Shown: positions 10,724-25,960 of the stretch, piece after piece | Numbering within the stretch: position 1 is the first letter of the stretch | Layout of the letters: each line of letters begins with the position of its first letter | From: Crotophaga sulcirostris | Lineage: Eukaryota; Chordata; Aves; Cuculiformes; Crotophagidae | DNA: 64,000 nt | Reading direction: 5' to 3' | Assembly: GCA_013397455.1 (NCBI GenBank) | Contig: VYZB01000035.1 | Coordinates: 3,347,283 to 3,411,282, forward strand | Program-made: the position numbers and the translations under genes | The notes under the pieces: generated by a model | What the model saw: the letters and a program-made list of their open reading frames with translations, nothing else | The model's database searches: none | What the model was told of the DNA's origin: nothing

Positions 10724-13700
10724 TAGCACAAGCTTACAGAGTCTTTCATGTGCTACTATAACAGAAATATTCCCTGAAAGAGCAGAACCAATTTGCTCAG
10801 TGTCCCGTTCCCCCCCTCCCCCCAATAACTATTAAGGGCCTAAAATAATACACAAAGTCAGACATGGTGAACATTTTCCTACATATTTGCTTTCTTGAAT
10901 ATATATAAGGAAGTATTGAAACTATAGATAATACTGCTCTTCGGGAAAGTATGCATCTACCGCTCCTGTGGGAGCTTAACCTTGCCAATCTCAAGCAACA
11001 AAACACAGTGAAGGAGAGATGCCTCTTAGCTGAGCAAATAAAATTGGCAGCCAAAACTTCATCACTCCCATAGGCCCTTCTGAATGCTGATATTTGATTA
11101 GAAGAGTGAAAATACCAGCAACTTTCTAAAAGTTTCCCACTTTTCATGGCAATGAGTTCACTTCTAATATCATTCTGACCGCTGCAACATCTCTGGTCTA
11201 CACAAAGGGAAATGATGTTATAGAGGTCAGAAACAAGTCTAACACAAGTCTAATACTACTAATGGGAAGCAGGGGGAAGGGGAGCAAAGGAGAATTTTAT
11301 GCTAATAATGCTGGTTTTGTGCCTGGAGTTCAGCACTTAGCATATTTGTTAGTCATCTAAGTGCTTTAGCTGTTTTGTGCTTTCTGGAAGGACATTCCCA
11401 GCATGAAAGATTGTAATATAAAACAGATAACAGGATATGCATGAAAGTCCCAGGGGAGTAACTATTTAAACAAAGTTTTCTTTGGAGAGTTAGGGAAAGA
11501 CAACAGATAAGAAATATTTAAAAGAATAATTCATTTCTGAACACCAAGAACAGGGTGGGGAGGAGTATTTAGAACTGTCCAGTAGACAAGGAAAAAACAC
11601 AGATTATGACTTGCCAAACCACGACTGCAATGACATTTCCATATAAATATACATCAAACTGCAGTTTACCAAAGCAGCCTCACCCATTGCAGAAAAGCCT
11701 TTTAATGACTACATACAAATGGGGATGGCATGTTATTACAGTAAGCTTTCAGGTTTTATTCTGCCTTCTTGGGCCACATTTTCAGTTCTCATTCTACATA
11801 TCCAGGGAGTTTCAAAGCTTTGAAACAGTTCTAGGCAAACAAATCCAAGTTGACAGCAATTTCTCATCCAACACTTTTTATGCAAACACATGTAGCACAA
11901 CATTATGAACTCCACACAAAGGTTTGTTTGAATGAAGCTTCCTATCTGCATGGGTTTGGAGGTTTCTTTCCCTCCTTTTGTGCTCCTCAGTTTAGGTGCT
12001 GACTGCACAATTGCTTGAAAGCACGTTTACCTTCAAGCATACTGCTATTCTCTATAGGTATGCTTCTCTTGCATTTAAACTCAAAACCAAGACCATGTCT
12101 CAGCTCACCCAGCATGGTCCTCCCCCATCTTACCTAAGTTTTCCTTAACTCTGGATTCACCTCTGAAGTACTTTGAAATATAAACCAATCAGAAAGCGAG
12201 AACTGCTATAAGCATATAAATAGGCCAAAAGAACTTCAAGTTTTTCTTGACCACAGTATACTCATTGGGGTTTTTTTGCAAGACCACATTCCTATGTGGA
12301 AGCCATCAGAAGCATACACTAACAAAAGAGGACTCAGACTCTTGTTTTAAATTACATCATGTCCTCTCAGAAATCAGTATCACTTGAAAAATGGCTCCCA
12401 AAGTGAGGTGTCAGAGACCAAGACCTGGAGCTCTGGTCTGGATGAAGTCTGGGATGTACTACTCCAAGAAGCCTACGTAAACATGCGGACAAGTAGAAGA
12501 CTGAAAACTTCTAGCACATATAAAGTGTGTACATCTGTGTCTCTGTGTTAGGATGGGACAAACATCCATACAATAGACTTGAATTTTGGGAAACAGTATG
12601 AACAACAAGCAAATTAACGTTCAATAAATTCAGTAACAAGTGCAGATACAGAAACACATAAAAAGGACTGATGTTATAGCTTTCAATTATCTTCCTTTTG
12701 TTACACACAAAAAACTTGGGGAAAAAGCTCACAGCACAATAAAGACACGACTGAAGAGAAAATCAGGAGTCAGAAAATGGAGGTGGGGGAGGGAAGAAGA
12801 AAACAGGAAACAGACACTGAAGACAAAACAGGAAAAAAGGTCATGATTTGTGTAATAGCCAAAAAACTGCAGTGAGGCCAGAGAGGGGGGCAGGGTGGGA
12901 AGAATCCCAGTGTTGTCTATGTTGCATTGCAGAGGCCACTGGACAGAACACAAGATATCCAAGTGCTGGTCTTCGAAGTACTAGGCCCGAAGAGATTCAG
13001 CAGCTATTGTTTCATGCTCGTGTAAAATCCTGCCCACCAGAAAAAAAATCACAAAAATAATTTTTGCAAGAAAGGACAAATGCACACCTATAAGATTGGG
13101 GAAAAAAAGGCAAAACCCTTAAACCCACAGCCCTCATGATGTACTGTTTCAGCAGAAGCATTTCTTTAAAAAAGTCTAAAATGTTTCCTATGCAATCAAA
13201 TGCCTCACAAGCGGCAATACTATTAAGATTTGCCAATAGATTTTTCATTTTTGTATACTAGTTTCATGACAAGTTTCAAGACCTGTTCCTCAATTGCAAG
13301 ATGTAAACAGAGCACTCTTCCCTCTACACTTGTAATTTATGTAATTATTTTTAAGCAGCAAATGCTTGCTTTGGATCAAGTGAAGAGATGGACTTCTTGG
13401 AAGAAATGGGTTAGGTTTACTGTATCCCCAAACCCCCAAAATGACAGAATTCTGATTAGTTCACTTGTGTTTTTCAGGCATATCTACACATCCGTAAGCA
13501 TTCTGGTTCCAGTCAATATCAAGATTTGAGGTAAATTTTAACAATCTAACTACACTTTCAGCTCCCCAGTTGCTACACAGTAAGTTTTTTTTCTGGTTTT
13601 CAAACACATCAGAAGTTATATCCCATTTAGTTTTTGTTGAAGAGTTCAAAGACCAAACACCTGTCTAAAATACTTATTTGAAAACAATCTGTCTTTTGTG

Positions 13701-15411
13701 GTAGTTATAAAATTAGCTAATCTATAAAAATATTTCTCCGTTTAGCAAAAAATTTACAGATAGAGAAACTCGGGCACTACGGGGAGAAAGTGACACACAA
13801 GACACTAGGACAGTAGTAGAACCAAAACAAAAAGAGATCTCAAGGCCTCCTCTCCAGATACTAACAATCAAGTACTTCTAGATATTCCATGTAAGGAGGC
13901 AACATCATAGGTTTCATTTATTTTCAGTTGAAACCCAGATGTCACTTCTCTCAAAAAAAAAAAAAGTGTGACATTCCACAGTAGTATAGTTTTGCTTAGA
14001 AAATAGCAATAATTCCAAATTTCATATAGAAAACAGGAAGACGAGGTTTTTTTATCTGTTTACACTATTATATCCTCTAGGTATTATCAAAAACTTTATT
14101 GGACGTATGGAGTCAGTACTGGGTTATGTGGGAGTTATGAAAATTACAAAAGGTTATGAAATGAGCTTTCATGCTTTTAAAATTATAACCTGGAACAGAA
14201 GCATTCCCAACTCAGTTTCCACTGAAGTAACTATTACACAAGCTAGAAGTTTGTTCTTGTGAAGTAACATAACATTTTCCTGTTGAACAATCCAAACAAA
14301 TTCACGTTTCCATGACATGACTAAAAATCCAAAAATCAAACCCAAGTCTGGTGGAGATAGACACCTCTAACTATACATTTCCAATTCAACAGAATTAGAA
14401 TTCACCAGTTATGCACAAATGAACAAAATTTTCTTCCACATCAGGTGAAGCAAGAATTTCAAGTTGGCAGGCTCTTTTTATGAGGTACTGCTGTCATCAA
14501 ACGATTCCCTGCAACTTCATTAATCACCATGACCACAATTACACAGGAACAATTCAATACTTGAAGCAAAATGAATACACAGTCTTTTTTCCATGAAGAA
14601 AAATTGCTGCATTTCTCACTTGTTTCTTATGCCAATTAAAACAATGTTTCATTGTCATCTCTAACAAAGGAGAATGAATTTCAGACTGCACATATCTACG
14701 AGATATACTGCAACGCTTCAGATAAAGATTGTAAAGAATAAAGTAAGCTTACAGGAAAAGGTAAACAGAAGTGCAGCTTAAGGCATTTCTTTTATGAAAT
14801 ACAGATAAATAATACGGTCAGCTTAGACTTGCACATGAGAGTCTCAAATGGTTGAAAAGACAATTTTGCACCCCTCAAAGGTTATATGACCCAAAATATT
14901 GTGCCATGTTTCACATAAAACGTAAAAGTATGCTAAGCAATCCAAAAAGATTGCAAAAAACTTGCAAATTATATGAGTAATTCTTATTCTGAAAATGTAT
15001 TATCCCATGCTAAGATGTATAGATTAGTCTTAAGTATATATATAGTGCCATATGATGAAGAGACATTTATATGGAATAGTGAAAAAAGAATTATGTTGGA
15101 GCACTATGTTCCATAATCCTGTAACGGGAAACATTCCCTAAAATTCCCAAGACATAGCAACAAGGCTGTTTTGAATTGTCATGTGTGGGCTTTACTATTT
15201 GCAACAGACATTCTTCTCACTTCATATTAGTTTCATGTATAAACGTCTTTCATCCTCTTTTCTTCTCCCTCCCCTCTTGTACCTTTGCTTAATCTTATTT
15301 ACTTTTTTTAGAATCTTCCTGATTATCGATTAAGTCCTATGCTTTCCACTCTTAATTCCATTGCCATTGCTAGAAAGCCAGGGTGCCAAACTCTGTCAAA
15401 AGCCTGGCCTG
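10724..15411. other. No gene or repeat recognised
   Basis: AT-rich sequence without recognisable repeats. A 116-codon minus-strand frame (10,797-11,147) and several 60-90-codon frames occur. None shows a family motif, and the 116-codon frame runs into a poly-C stretch at 10,810-10,822. I treat them as chance. Confidence 0.5.
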
Positions 15412-15487
15412 CATCACAGAATATCTCAAGTTGGAAGGGACCCATAAGGATCATTGAGTCCAATCCTCTGCTCCACACAGGACTATA
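15412..15487 (-). mobile_element. CR1 3'-tail remnant
   Basis: The plus-strand text catcacagaatatctcaagt, tggaagggacccataagg and gagtccaatcctctgctcc is the reverse complement of a CR1 3' end (…gacccttccaacttgag…tctgtgatg). Only about 75 bases survive. Confidence 0.85.
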
Positions 15488-18400
15488 TAAAACTAGATCA
15501 TATTACTAAAACATGTAGTAGTGGAGATGCTGCAGGACATAGTAAGGACTGGGAGTATGATTTCTTATTCTAAGAAGTGACAAGATGGTTGTATTATTTC
15601 CAGTCTGGTTTTCATTAGATGTTAGTGTTTTACTTTTGCCCCCCATCTCTACTTCATCAAATCTTTTATTTATTGCAGCTTATCACTATCATAACAAATA
15701 AAAGCCTAGAGTGAAGATTAATATAATTGGATTACATTTTCTTTTTATAACATGCAAAAATGCATATATAGACATTATGATCTGCTCATCTTACTTCAGT
15801 CACTACTGAAAATCTACTGCTCCTTAATAGTACATGAAAATGTCAGGTAGAGGGTTAGCTATCTCTGCTCCCCAAGTGCTTTTATTTCACCTGAACAAAA
15901 AAGAACATAAGCAATTCAATATGTAAGCTGGATTTTTCTTTCAGATTGCATCCACATGAGAACAAACAAAATAAGCTGTTTGGAAAATTATGTGAATCCC
16001 TTTATTTGCTAACTGATCAAAACCCCCAAAAATTCAAATGTAGTAATTAAAAGCTGTTCAACTAATCACAAATTACACCACAGGCAAATATTTAATATTA
16101 ATGAAATCGCTTCAGAAAGAGAATGCATTTCTGCAGCTAATTTTTTAATCAGAACTTTATTACTACCTAGTTTATGGGATTTGTTTCTGCCCAAAGCAAC
16201 TGGAAACTGGTACAGCCAATATATCAAAGATGTCCTGGGAGTCTGAAGCAACAGGAATTCAGTTCTTCCTTTTCTGTGCATCACAGATGCTCCAGTTAGT
16301 GTTCCCAATAATTGGGGAAATAACAGAAATTCCATTGAAACAGTGAGATAAATAAATCTGAGAATGGTATAAATAACTTTTTCTAATCTAGTCTCCTAAA
16401 ATATTATGTTCTGGAAACCATGGATTGTGTTCTTGATCCACAGTCTGTGAAGACCTCCACATTCCATAACTGAAAAGATAACAGGCAAAAACCAACATTA
16501 GACCTTTCATAGTGAATCTCTTACAGAACAACCCTTGATTAATGGAGATGAAAGTGGAAGGCCTTAATACTTCTGAAAGAATCTCCCTGACAAAAAACCC
16601 AAGGCAAAGCCTATCTAGAAGAAAAGGATTGTACGCTCTGTTGACGTTGTCAGTGACCTCCTTTAAACTGTCATGGCCAGGATGAATAGCCTAAGTCACC
16701 AATCCATTTTATGACTGCTCAATCTGAGCCAGGGTTTAAGCAGCATGCTGTGCTGCACAGGCTACGGTAATCTGTTTACAAGTTAAGATACCCGGAGAGC
16801 TGCAATCTGCTCATGCCCAGCAGGCAAAGAATATCCCTGCATCTTTGCTGCATTTAATGAGTAAATTTTCCAATTCTAAGAATGAATATAAAGTTTCAGG
16901 TAAGATATATATTCTGCATCACTCAACTCAGAGCAGGTTTTACTGTTTGCAGGCCTCATACAGAGGTGGTAGAAATATTATATTCTTTCTCTTCCCAATT
17001 TTGAACATAACATTACCTTAAGAATTGGCTCTCACTAATCCTTAGTATATCCTTTAGTAAATGAAAATAAACACAGCAGGAACAAAAATCAATTATCAAA
17101 AGAAAAACTGTAAGAGGGAGACATGTCGTTTGTCTTTTCACTAATTCCTAGCCTTATGAGCCTGTGGAAAAAGGAAGTCTTTTGGAAGCTGTGCAATATT
17201 TCTTCTGCTTTGTGTTTAATCCCTTTAGGAAACACAGCAAGAATAAGAGGAATGCAAACAAATTTTAAGAAGCTGTGCTGGAGCAATTTTTTTTTCTTTT
17301 AGTTCTGAGCACTTCATTGAGAGTGATCCAAGAAAAGCCCTTAACACTTAAAAGGTAAGTTGATACAAAAAAGCTAATATTTATAAACACTGATTAGAAA
17401 AAAATAGGTAATTTTTGTAAAGAAATAGCTCTGTATCACTAATTTTAAAATTCTTTTAGGTTGCTTTATTGACAGGTGCTCAAATAGATCTGACAGCTGG
17501 TTTTAATATGGTAAAATCTAAGTTCATTAATGAAGTGACCATAAGATTCTGTAAAGCCACTCCCTAAAAAACCTTCAAAGTTGTCATTTGAGACATCCAT
17601 GAAGCCCTTCTAAAGTATTCAGTCTAATTTTTCATTAAAAATGGTTCTGTTTTTTTTTTGTTTTAGGAAAGGATAACCAGGAACCATATAGTTTTATGTA
17701 TGCAAAGCAAAAAACAAGGTTAGGTGCCAGCTCTGAGTTATGTTCTAAATAAAGCTAAAACTGACTACTTCATGGACTGGAACAGAATTTATTGTGCTAT
17801 TTCTTAAACAACTAGAATAAGTATCCCAATATATTATACATTCTACTTTTAAATCAATCACCCTGTAGCCAGTATTCATTGATCAAGATCATCAATTAGG
17901 GGGTGAAAATCTTGTTATTTCTCAGGCCAGCACAGCATGTAGAAGGGCATTATTTCTCAGGACCGACTAAATACACAGGTTGTAATTGCTAGGTAAGAAT
18001 ACCTTAAAAGAATACAACATCTGACTTTAATTGGCTGGCAGTAATAATCTATCAAACTGTGCATATGCCTGTGAGTAGATGTTTTCATGATTTTAAACCT
18101 CCATTTTTTGTTCATTAGTTAAAACAGTTTTATTTCAGCGGAATGCAAGGCTGTTGTGATAATCAGTTACCCACACATTGAAGTTATTATGTATCCAAAT
18201 GTATACTTATTTTTAACTTCACTTTATCATGTTGAATGACAATTAGTATGATGCATTAGTCACAAATAAAAACTATTTAGAATGAAGTTGACATTTGTTT
18301 TAAAAACATGGCAAACACTAGAACTACATCATTGAGATAAAGTTTTGCAAAGATAACCAGTTTGGTTAGAGTCTTTGCATACAAAAATGCATCATTACAC

Positions 18401-21400
18401 TCAAACCTGATTTCCAAACTACTTATGCTTACTAAAAAATAGTGATCAGCTTTAAGAGTTTCAGGCCCAACTTCTAATCAGACTGTTTTAATATACAGTC
18501 ACTTACAGTACACAAAGCAGCAAGGTCTTTTCCCCACTCTTACTCCTTAGTCTCATGCACATCTATCAGATAATTCCATTGTTACTTTACAGCTCTGGCC
18601 CTGCACTAGCAGCCTGTCGTCCTGTTTAGCAGGGTAAGAAGATGGGATATTATAGATTCTACCCAATTTTCTAGAAGCTTGACCTTGGTTGGCTTGTTAG
18701 TACAGATGTATCCAAGTTTGAGCTATGCCTATTTTGAGTTTTAGTATCTATATTCACATCAATGCTTAACAAGCATTTAGTTCCCAGACTAAACTACATA
18801 CAGCTTCAGTCAGAAGAATCTATTTCACAATTCTGAACACACACAGCAGCACACTAACTTGCTTTTAGGATTAGAACCTAATGAACAGCATCAAATACCT
18901 CTACACGCTCTTTTCATTGACCAAACCATATCTAAAAAAAACAACAAACCAAAGTACTGTTGAAAATAAATTAAAACCAAGCAGTTCTTACGCAGAATTT
19001 CCCCTTTTTAAAACCATGTAGTTCTAGAGAACTTGAGTTCTCATAGATGCCTTGCTCTAGTGTCTCAAAGCAGCAAGTACATGCCTGGATACACCCAAAC
19101 TACTTCAGAAACAAACAATGGCTATAAAGGAAGACGTGTAAAATACAGATACAACTGTTATGTCTTGGGGCCAGTAGGCCAAGTTGCAGCATTTGTACTA
19201 TTTCAGGCAATTCACATCCAAGAATAGTGTAGACATGGCCACTGGAAAGAAGCTCTGTTGAACTTCTTCACCCGTATGCATTACCCTTACGCAACTATAT
19301 TTCTTAACCTTGTTAAATTACAAATATGTAATCAACAACAGGCAATGAGTCTAACTCTAGGCAGAAATGAGTATAGTGACTCAAATCTTGAGTAAAGGAT
19401 GCCTTTAGTGAGCCAACAGATCCATTTCCAGTATGAACAAGAATGACTACTGTGCAGATAACACATCCTCCTTAGCTTTAGCCTAGGTACCACTAGCAGG
19501 AAATTAGAGATGATGAAAATGATAGTGAGTTGTGATCCTTACAGGATGTTACTGAAGCTCCATATTGTTCTAACCCAAACTTGAAGAGAATATGCTCTAG
19601 TGTGCATTATTCTATTCAGATCTTAAATTAGTTAAATAGAGTTGCACTGCAGTTTTTCCCTTAAATATAATTTCTTTTCATACTTAAAATCATTAGTGTA
19701 CTCTCTGTGGGTAAAATATGAAAGGAAAATTAATGACCAGGCCATTAACTGAACCAGATTCTCCATTCTGAAAGGGTCTTTTCACTCATTTCCCAGGTAG
19801 TGGCCTTCATGCAAATCCCACATGAAAATTGTATTTTGCTACTTCAGGATCACAAACACTCCAAGTAAGCTTTTCTGTGCTATTCAGCTGCAGAATTTGT
19901 ATGGAGTAAAACAGGAACAATTTTGTCCATGAGCAAGAATGTATGGTAGTTCCATCTTGCTAGAAGACTTCACAAGCAAGTGACTCCTTGTATAAGAGCT
20001 GTGTAACTACAGAATAAACTTGGACTGAACACCAACAAGCCCTTATTTTAAGCTGATATTTTCTTAACTCCTCACTACTGCTAAGATTTTTTGGTGTGTT
20101 TCTTTTCAGATCACAGTTATAGCTAAAAGAATCGACAGCTCAGCTATTCTACTCTGCACAGCACAACCACACAGATGAGCCCCCATTTACTAGTGATGGG
20201 CAATTCAATTTAAATCTTTCTCAAGACTTGTATCAAAATGTATTTCAATACCAGCAGATATATCAATAACATTAAACACATGAGAGAAAAAACTTAGTTA
20301 AGGCGACTGTTCCTTTCTCCTTGCTATACTGCCTTCTTCCATTCATGTCCCCTTAGTACCCTAAGATATTGACTCCAACAAACCTTTCACAAGGCTGCCA
20401 GCCACTCTCCACCCAGAGCTCTGCTCCAGCACTTTGCTGGGATGACACATACACATTGCTTCTAAAGAAACATGAGAAACAGGAAAGGCATGGTTATGGA
20501 CATCATGGCCCACTCCTTGCTTCATCTTATGGCTGCAGGAGCTGAAAAGTTAATGTCAGGAGGGGATGGAGGCCGATACAGAGAACAGGATAGCATTGAG
20601 AGTGCTGTGCTAGGCTTAGCAGGCTCATCCCAAGCAGCAACTAGCACTGTGGTTTTGAGTTGCACACTTTCGTAACTCACATCATTTGGTTAAATCTGAA
20701 CTGAATATATATCCATAAGTTAGAACAGTCATTTTAGAAGGGACATCTTGTATTAGTTGGCACAAGATCCTGTACAGGAATAAAGTAATACATGAAGCTC
20801 ACTAAACACATTAAGCCTGATACTTCAACAGCATTTGCAAAACAGCGGATAAAGATCTGTTAGAAAGTGAACTGTACGTAACATGCTAATTCACTCTGAC
20901 AGAAAATACACTGGAAAAGAGCTTCCTGATGATACCTTTTCATGCTTTAGTCAACACCTGAATCATTTTTGCACAGAATGCATGCAAGCACTGCTCTGTT
21001 CCTCCTCATCTTCTAGGTTAAATAGACACGGAAGAGGGTTTGCAAATACATATTAAGGACAAACTAAGTCATGTGAATGCCAATAATATTAGTCTAGATA
21101 AACCACATGAACCAACTTTAGATACCTACTCCCTAGGTCATGTAATACTCTGTATTAACACACTACAATATTTTGCTGGCCTTGCTTTTCCATGCAATAA
21201 ATGAATAAGATTTTGGGGCCACTTTCCGTAAGAAGCAGTATGATAAACAAATCAAACCAACTTTTCAATGGTACTTGCAAAGGTCTTGAAACAGGAAATG
21301 TGTTTACTTTCAATTCTTTCTCAGGGGACATATTCCAAGTCTTTAACAGCTAACAACTGAAACATCCTAACACCAAGACTGGAACTAGGGCTTGGTCATC

Positions 21401-24400
21401 TTATATTGCTGTCATAGTGCTCAGCATTTCCTTTATGCACTACTTTACTCTTTCAGAATAGGAACACAGAAACACAGTGTACTTTCTCTGCTGCTTTGAA
21501 CAGAAAACTCTCTTTGTAGCCACTCAAAGAATGTGCTCTGCAATCTCTCATAATTTAATCACTGTCAGTCATAACAGCCTATTGTGAGAAATAATCCACT
21601 CATTTATTTTATCATCAGTGCACTCAAGCATGGTCAATTTATGAGCAACGTAGTCACATGTATCAGCCACGAGAGATCCATTACAGAGCTGCTGGAAAGT
21701 CTGAACAAACAACTTGCTTTCCTCTGATTATCCATAGGCTAAATCTAGAAATCTGTCTTCCATAGTGTTTTCACAGGACAAACAAAGGAAAGTCTTAAAG
21801 TTCTAGTGTTAACTTCAACACAGTGCTCGCACAGACAGTAGGCTAATTACAATCTCAAATTTTACTATTAAATTACACTAATAATATCTCATTCTCATCA
21901 AGTGTTCATGGAACAAAACTTCAATTTGATGTCCTAGTATTTGACAGGTCCTCTGATAGCAGCAGCATAGCTGTTTGTGCTGAGACCAAAGGCATAGCTG
22001 GCATTGGAAGTATAGGAGTTATTTGAAACTGCAGGAGATAACACTAAGGGTTAGGAGCTATCAGGCTGTAAAACAATCAAGAGTTGCAAAATAGCAGTCA
22101 GACCAACACACCTGCACACATTTAACAAGCCCTGCTTACACAGTCAGTTTAACGAAGTTATGCAAGAACACGATCTCATAGCTCTTAGTGATAAGAGATC
22201 CAGATATTGCTAATTCAAGAATCATCATTATGTATCCATAATTACTAACAGACTGAAAAGCTCCACAGAAGGGACACACACAAGAAACACCTGCACGCAT
22301 ACTTTTTATTAATGTTGGCACACACACACATGGATAATCTCTCTCAACCAGCCAAGGATTCCTCAGGAAATATCTTCCTACAAGAAACATCACACTAATT
22401 TCTATTATAATAAAGACTGATCAGAAAATCATTCCTAAAGCTTAAGAATTTTCAGCTAATAATTGTTGAAATCGAATCGTTGAAAAATTACAGAGTAACT
22501 CACTGAATCTTTCCTTTTCTGTCCCATACACAGAACACCTGCACAATTCCCTGCTCCTCAAAGTTCGTTCATCTCTTCCATTTTAAAAAGAGGATAAAAT
22601 TATAAACATAGTGGTAAGAAAAGTCAAAATTTCCAGTGTTAACATTTTCAGTTACGATATGCAGATAAATCTAGAAATGGTCTGCCACTAAGTTTTTTAA
22701 AAAAAAGAAAAGCCAACTAAAGCAGCATCACTGTGATCACTCTGCCATTGAAGGTCCTTGGCAAAACTACACAAGCCTCACCCACTCATCCTTTTGGCAG
22801 CAGAATGATGCTACTAGGTAACCTACGTGGGAGACATGGCAGACATCACTGTACATCCTGCCAAAGCCACATACTTATCTGGAGAAAAACTGCAGATGCT
22901 GACAATTTGAAACAGTTGGGTTTGCATTAGGCTGTGTTCCACAATGTACCTGACCAAAACAGCAACACAGTTCTTGCAACGTATAGTGATTAGATACTTC
23001 TCTAACTTTGCCAGAAAAGACTCCCAAGCAAATCAGAGGAAGTCTCTTGTTTATTGCAATAAGATTTGACTATGAGTCAGTGTATAATTAATCTTACACA
23101 CAGACACTCAATCACTTAATACAATGCACTCCAGTTAATTAATAGAGACAATGTACCAGGCAGATGCTTACGTATTTCTTGTCTTGGAGTGAATTTTTGG
23201 CTGATAGAAGAAAATCTGCTTTGAATTGTAACTGCTTTTGCAATGAAAGTTAGTAAGTGACTTCCATAAGAAATCCACAGTGTATAAGGGATGTCTAAGA
23301 AAGTGTATACATATCTATATCTCAAAACTGGTATCAAGAGCATTGTGCCTATTCCCCCATTTAAAGATATTTAATTTAACCTCTAGAGTGCCAGATACCA
23401 TGAAATACTATTTTTTCCAGTTATCTGAAAATTATATGCTTTGAGTTATTTCTACATAAGCAAAACTGCTTATTTTCTCACTAAGCTACAAGTCACTACC
23501 ATCATTCTACTTTTTAATTGTCAAAACTGTAAAGTGATAGAGCAGCACCATAACTATCTGAAGCAACTGAAGTAACTTTCATTCAAGTCAATACCTTACA
23601 AGAAACCTTTTCAGACTCCAAAAGTTACTTTTGTTGAATTTTCCAAAGTAGTAAATTAGAAGCAATTTTTCATGCAGTGTTCAGTTTTAAAGTCTGCCGA
23701 GCACACAGAAAAGACTGAGAACAAAAGCTGGAATTTACTACCCAATTAGGTCAGACACATTAGTGCCTCAATAAGCAAATACTAGCAAATACACTAAGTC
23801 TCTGCCATGGTTAGAATCTCTAACTCCAGAATACGAATGTTTAGGGCTCATGCATTGAAAATGTAGTTCTGCCACTTGTCAATTAGTAGATTTAAAATCT
23901 GAACAAGACAAATTAACACAAAAATCCACCCCAGTAATCTCAACAACAAAATTAGGCTAACAGGCTTCTCTTCAGTAAAAGATGGGTTGTTTGTTTAACT
24001 TTAACTTTGTGCCCCTGCTACCTCCCTGATCTACAAGTTTTCCTATCAGAAAGGACTGATAGCAGCCAGACTGTATACCTCACTATACGTACACCTTACA
24101 CAGGTATTCTGTATATGCCTTAAAGAGATATTTATTATAGATTATCTATAAAATCCCAGAAACTGCCAGTTGTCACTTCTACAGAAGTCTTGAGTTTCAG
24201 AATTAAATCTGAAATGCAATGTTATTTTTCAGAAATGCCTCTGTGGACTTAAGCAAAAGACAAACTTATTTGTGTAAGACTTATAAGAGCTTAAGTAATT
24301 AACTCCACTTTACCCCTTGAGCAACAATGTGGTCCCAGACAGTTTAACTACAACAAGTGTAGCTTCTGGCAGCCTAGAAGTGGCTCCCCTTTTGAATTAA

Positions 24401-25204
24401 TTATAATTATCAGGCTATCACAGGTGCAAAAACTGTCACCTGAATCCCCAACTAGTCACAGGGACATCACAGGATCATCCTGAGACTCAGCAGTAGCACA
24501 GTGGGTCCACGTGGATCCACTGCACTCAGCACTCCCACCCATTAGCTACTGCTGATGCTTCCCTGTCCTTCTGTGAAGAGATTTGTAGCTCCTGGATTCT
24601 CAGCCAGACAAAAATTTGTGTGGACTCACAGGGGACAGAAGTTCACTGTCACTTTGACAGTAGTGCTACCTTAAGATGACTCTAAGTAACTATGAACAAC
24701 TCAGTTTCCTACTGACTGTTAAACCAGATATGTTTCAATGTCTATTTGAAGTGATGGGTATTTCTGAAATTTTCAACATAAAGGAACACAAACTATCAGA
24801 AAAAAAATAAGAAAGTGACTAGACCCATATTGGAAATAGCTTCTCCTAACCTAGTTTTTAAAATTTTAATAGACTTCAGGCAACTGTTTGCATTAGACTC
24901 CACAGGAGAACGAAAAAATTATTCCACCGAAATAAAATTTTTCAGGAAAACTTCTTTTATCCTGGAGCACACAGCACCATACTTTGCAATAATTAGCCTA
25001 TCAGTATCTCTAACCTGAGGCTGCCTCTAGAATATAGTGTAAGTATATAATCAGTTCCAGTTGGAGGTATACTTCATTACTGAAACAGAAATCTATTTCT
25101 GAGTCACTATGTGCATTAAAAGTTACATGGATGCATTTGCTAATTTCAGCATTCACTGTCAGGGCAACTCCAAGACTGACATCCAAGTAATAACAAAACC
25201 AAAG
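15488..25204. other. Long stretch without recognised genes or repeats
   Basis: Nearly 10 kb of AT-rich DNA with no CR1. Open frames reach at most about 90 codons (16,066-16,335 and 22,136-22,393 minus; 20,472-20,675 plus) and show no recognisable motif. A small (CA)n run lies at about 22,319-22,330. Around 24.45-24.65 kb the sequence is somewhat GC-richer and may be an old unrecognised repeat. If the leftward gene is real this would be intron. Confidence 0.5.
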
Positions 25205-25960
25205 AGTCATTTAGGTTGGAATAAAAAACTTTAAAATAGAGTCCAATCAAATGTAACACTGCCACATTCACCACTATGCTATGTCCCTAAGCACCACATC
25301 TACCCATCTTTTAAACACCTCCAGGGATGGTGACTCAACCACTTCCCTGGGCAGCTGTGCCAGTGTTTGACAGTGATGAGGTTTCCCCTCAGACTCCTCC
25401 AAGTTAAACAATACCAGTTCCTTCAGCCGCTCCTTGTAACACTTGTTCTCCATCCCCTTCACCAGCCTCATTGCCCTTCTCTGGACACGCTCCAGCACCT
25501 CAATGTCCTTCTTGTAGTGAGGGGCCCAGAACTGCACACAGCACTCGAGGTGTGGCCTCACCAGTGCTGAGGACAGGGGCACAATCACTGCCCTGGTCCT
25601 GCTGGCCACGCTGTTTCTGATACAGGCCAGGATGCTGTTGGCCTTCTTGGCCACCTGGGCACACTGCTGACTCATACTCAGTCAGTTGTCAACCAACACC
25701 CCCAGACCCTTTTCCACTGGGGGGCTTTCCAGCCACTCTTCCCGGGGCCTGTAGTGTTGTATGGGGTTGTTGTGGCCCAAATGCAGGACCAGACACTTGG
25801 TGATGTTGAACCCCTTAGAGCTGGCCTCAGCCCATCAATCCAGTCTGTCCAGATCGCCCTGTAGAGGCTCCGTTCCTTCAAGCAGATCTTGCCCAGCTTG
25901 GTGTCTGCAAACTTGAAGTGGGTACTCAATCCCCTTGTCCAGATAATTAGTAGAGATATT
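25205..25960 (-). mobile_element. CR1 LINE, 3' part, split by a second CR1
   Basis: This is a minus-strand CR1 with its tail at 25,205. Its body parallels the CR1 at 9.4-10.4 kb closely, for example caatgtccttcttgtagtga and gcccagaactgcacacagca. It encodes a 133-codon remnant of the ORF2 C-terminal region at 25,274-25,675. The element breaks at 25,960 and resumes at 27,040, where a plus-strand CR1 has inserted. Confidence 0.93.
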
